Positions 6,682 to 7,559 of a DNA stretch of 7,559 nt are shown here, in pieces. The position numbers and the translations under genes are program-made. The notes under the pieces are model-generated. The model did no database searches, was not told the DNA's origin, and worked only from the letters and a program-made list of their open reading frames with translations. Within the stretch, counting starts at the first letter, position 1. Each line of letters opens with the position of its first letter. The stretch is from Acidimicrobiia bacterium (GTDB taxonomy: Bacteria; Actinomycetota; Acidimicrobiia; Spongiisociales; ZC4RG35): NCBI GenBank assembly GCA_003230435.1, contig QIDW01000271.1:1-7559 (forward strand). Direction: 5' to 3'.

Positions 6682-7263
6682 TCACCGTCTTGGCGCCCAT
6701 AAGTGCCTGATTGATGGGCGCTGATTTGATTCCGGTGCTGGTATCTGGCTGTGTGGCTGGCTGATGGGACGCGACATCAACCAAAGCAGCAAAAGCCCGG
6801 TCACCGCGCCGATTATTGCCCCGAATGAAGCCCAGCCGACGAAACATCGAACGAACTCTGCGCAATCGCCCACGATGCTCAAGCCGGCGACGGCACCAGC
6901 AGTCCAGCTCGCGATGCTGGCCGGGATCCACCAACCGGCCTCCGCGAAATGCTGCCGGAGGAAGAGCCACTGGGCTGTGCCCACCGCAGCGCCCAGAGTC
7001 GTTCCCGTTCTCACCACGTCGCTGCCGTCGCCCACAGCCCACGCCAAGGCAACCTGCCGGCTCACACCCGTAGCCATGCCTACTGCACCCCCGACGGCCA
7101 TACCCAGAATGGTTGCCATCACCCACCAACCGGCACGGGAGATGTGCCTTCGCAAAACAAGCCACTGAGCCAGCGGCTGCAGAGGAGTAAAGACAAAACC
7201 CAGACCGCTCGCCACCACCCACCACAGCCACATGCCCAATCCAGGTGCGCGGTCACTCGTCAT
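6682..7263 (-). CDS. Membrane protein with duplicated QWL-LR-H-AGWW repeats, 193 aa
   Basis: This looks like a multi-pass membrane protein with about four to five hydrophobic segments (roughly 11-38, 46-67, 88-103, 111-131, 142-163). It contains an internal duplication: LAQWLVLRRHISRAGWWV (31-48) and TAQWLFLRQHFAEAGWWI (96-113), each followed by a small-residue-rich helix. The repeat is the type seen in uncharacterised bacterial membrane proteins with LFLRR and AGWW motifs; no biochemical role is known to me. The start ATG at 7263 has AAGGAGG about 9 nt upstream, a strong site. The last 10-15 residues (after about 180) are basic and are encoded by a repeat-bearing inverted repeat at 6694-6721, so the natural C-terminus may have been altered. 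An open frame in another phase over the same DNA lacks a comparable start site. Confidence 0.82.
   Translation of the reverse strand: MTSDRAPGLGMWLWWVVASGLGFVFTPLQPLAQWLVLRRHISRAGWWVMATILGMAVGGAVGMATGVSRQVALAWAVGDGSDVVRTGTTLGAAVGTAQWLFLRQHFAEAGWWIPASIASWTAGAVAGLSIVGDCAEFVRCFVGWASFGAIIGAVTGLLLLWLMSRPISQPHSQIPAPESNQRPSIRHLWAPRR
6694..6721. repeat. Inverted repeat with 16-bp dispersed repeat copy 2 in the loop
   Basis: The arms GCGCCCAT and ATGGGCGC are exact 8-bp inverse complements around a 13-nt loop. CATAAGTGCCTGATTG (6698-6713) is identical to 5778-5793. The structure lies across the last codons of the 193-aa membrane protein gene. No T-run follows on either strand, so a simple intrinsic terminator is unlikely. 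Confidence 0.7.
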
Positions 7264-7436
7264 GGATCTCGTCCTCCTTCCAGATAGCGGTCAACGACAT
7301 CGAGAGCCGAACAGTCCGCCGAGACCAGTGCGTCAGGACTAGCCCAGGCTTCGCACATTACAGACGAACAGAACGGGTCGGCGGGTGACAGAGACTGACC
7401 CGGCACCTCACGAATCTCCCCACCAGATGCCCATCA

Positions 7437-7456
7437 CCCATATGTGCCGTTATGGG
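7437..7456. repeat. Palindrome CCCATA-8-TATGGG upstream of the last gene
   Basis: The 6-bp arms CCCATA and TATGGG flank TGTGCCGT. It resembles the inverted repeat at 6694-6721 (CCCATA, then GTGCC, then ATGGGCG), but the middle is shorter. It is 62 nt before the start of the last gene and could be an operator or a degenerate copy of the same element. Confidence 0.45.
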
Positions 7457-7518
7457 CGGTTTGGGGAGCGTATTGTTGGCTTAGCCGGTCGGCCTGGCCG
7501 GTCTGGAGGCACTAACTA

Positions 7519-7559
7519 ATGGGCAACAAGGACAAGGGCGGTAGGAACACCAAGAAGGC
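7519..7559 (+). CDS. Small lysine-rich protein, N-terminal 13 codons only (partial)
   Basis: The ATG at 7519 is preceded by GGAGG (7505-7509) at 9-nt spacing, a good ribosome binding site. The visible start, MGNKDKGGRNTKK, is like the start of small, highly basic hypothetical proteins common in actinobacteria; that link is from memory and rests on 13 residues. The remainder lies beyond the right edge. Function is unknown. Confidence 0.65.
   Translation, partial: MGNKDKGGRNTKK

Noticed and set aside
5778..6713. Integron attC sites
   Set aside because: The repeats lack the RYYYAAC and GTTRRRY core sites, and no integron integrase is present.
6620..7231. 203-codon minus-strand frame overlapping the 193-aa membrane protein
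   Set aside because: It is a shadow frame: it lacks a strong start site and is rich in Gly, Arg and Cys with no membrane pattern, unlike the frame starting at 7263.

Overview
The window looks like a chromosomal segment of a moderately high-GC bacterium, most plausibly an actinomycetote. That is inferred from gene content: a form II molybdenum hydroxylase operon in S-L-M order, a UBP-type zinc finger gene joined to a fused response regulator/thioredoxin-reductase-like gene, an actinobacterial-style coiled-coil/membrane-anchor protein, and a start reading MGNKDKGG at the right edge. No rRNA or other marker is present, so the phylum call is tentative.

Left part (1-4946, all on the minus strand, read right to left): a three-subunit molybdenum hydroxylase of the xanthine dehydrogenase/CO dehydrogenase family (iron-sulfur small subunit, molybdopterin large subunit, FAD medium subunit). 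The junctions are tight: TAATG between small and large, 1 nt between large and medium. The small-subunit reading frame is broken near 4611-4614, which cuts off the last two cysteines of its second [2Fe-2S] cluster, so the enzyme as written is probably not functional unless the break is a sequencing error. The large subunit has a form II-type loop (ACRGAGR, with Cys in place of the usual Tyr) and lacks the AYxCSFR loop of genuine CO dehydrogenases, so the substrate is unknown. After the medium subunit there is a perfect 13-bp hairpin. It is followed at once by an 88-residue UBP-type zinc finger protein whose stop overlaps, as GTGA, the GTG start of a response-regulator/glutaredoxin-like/thioredoxin-reductase-like fusion that runs off the left edge.

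Middle (4947-5909): a divergent intergenic region of about 176 nt, a plus-strand gene for a small coiled-coil protein with a C-terminal membrane segment, then a gene-poor stretch. That stretch holds the 5' half of a CAU-anticodon tRNA that stops dead at the end of the anticodon loop, a short tandem repeat, and the first copy of a 16-bp repeat. It looks like a scar of integration or deletion.

Right part (5910-7559): two minus-strand genes for unrecognised multi-pass membrane proteins (220 and 193 aa), each with a strong Shine-Dalgarno site. The second copy of the 16-bp repeat forms the loop of an inverted repeat at the 3' end of the second gene. After a 255-nt intergenic region with a palindrome, the first 13 codons of a plus-strand gene for a small lysine-rich protein reach the window edge.
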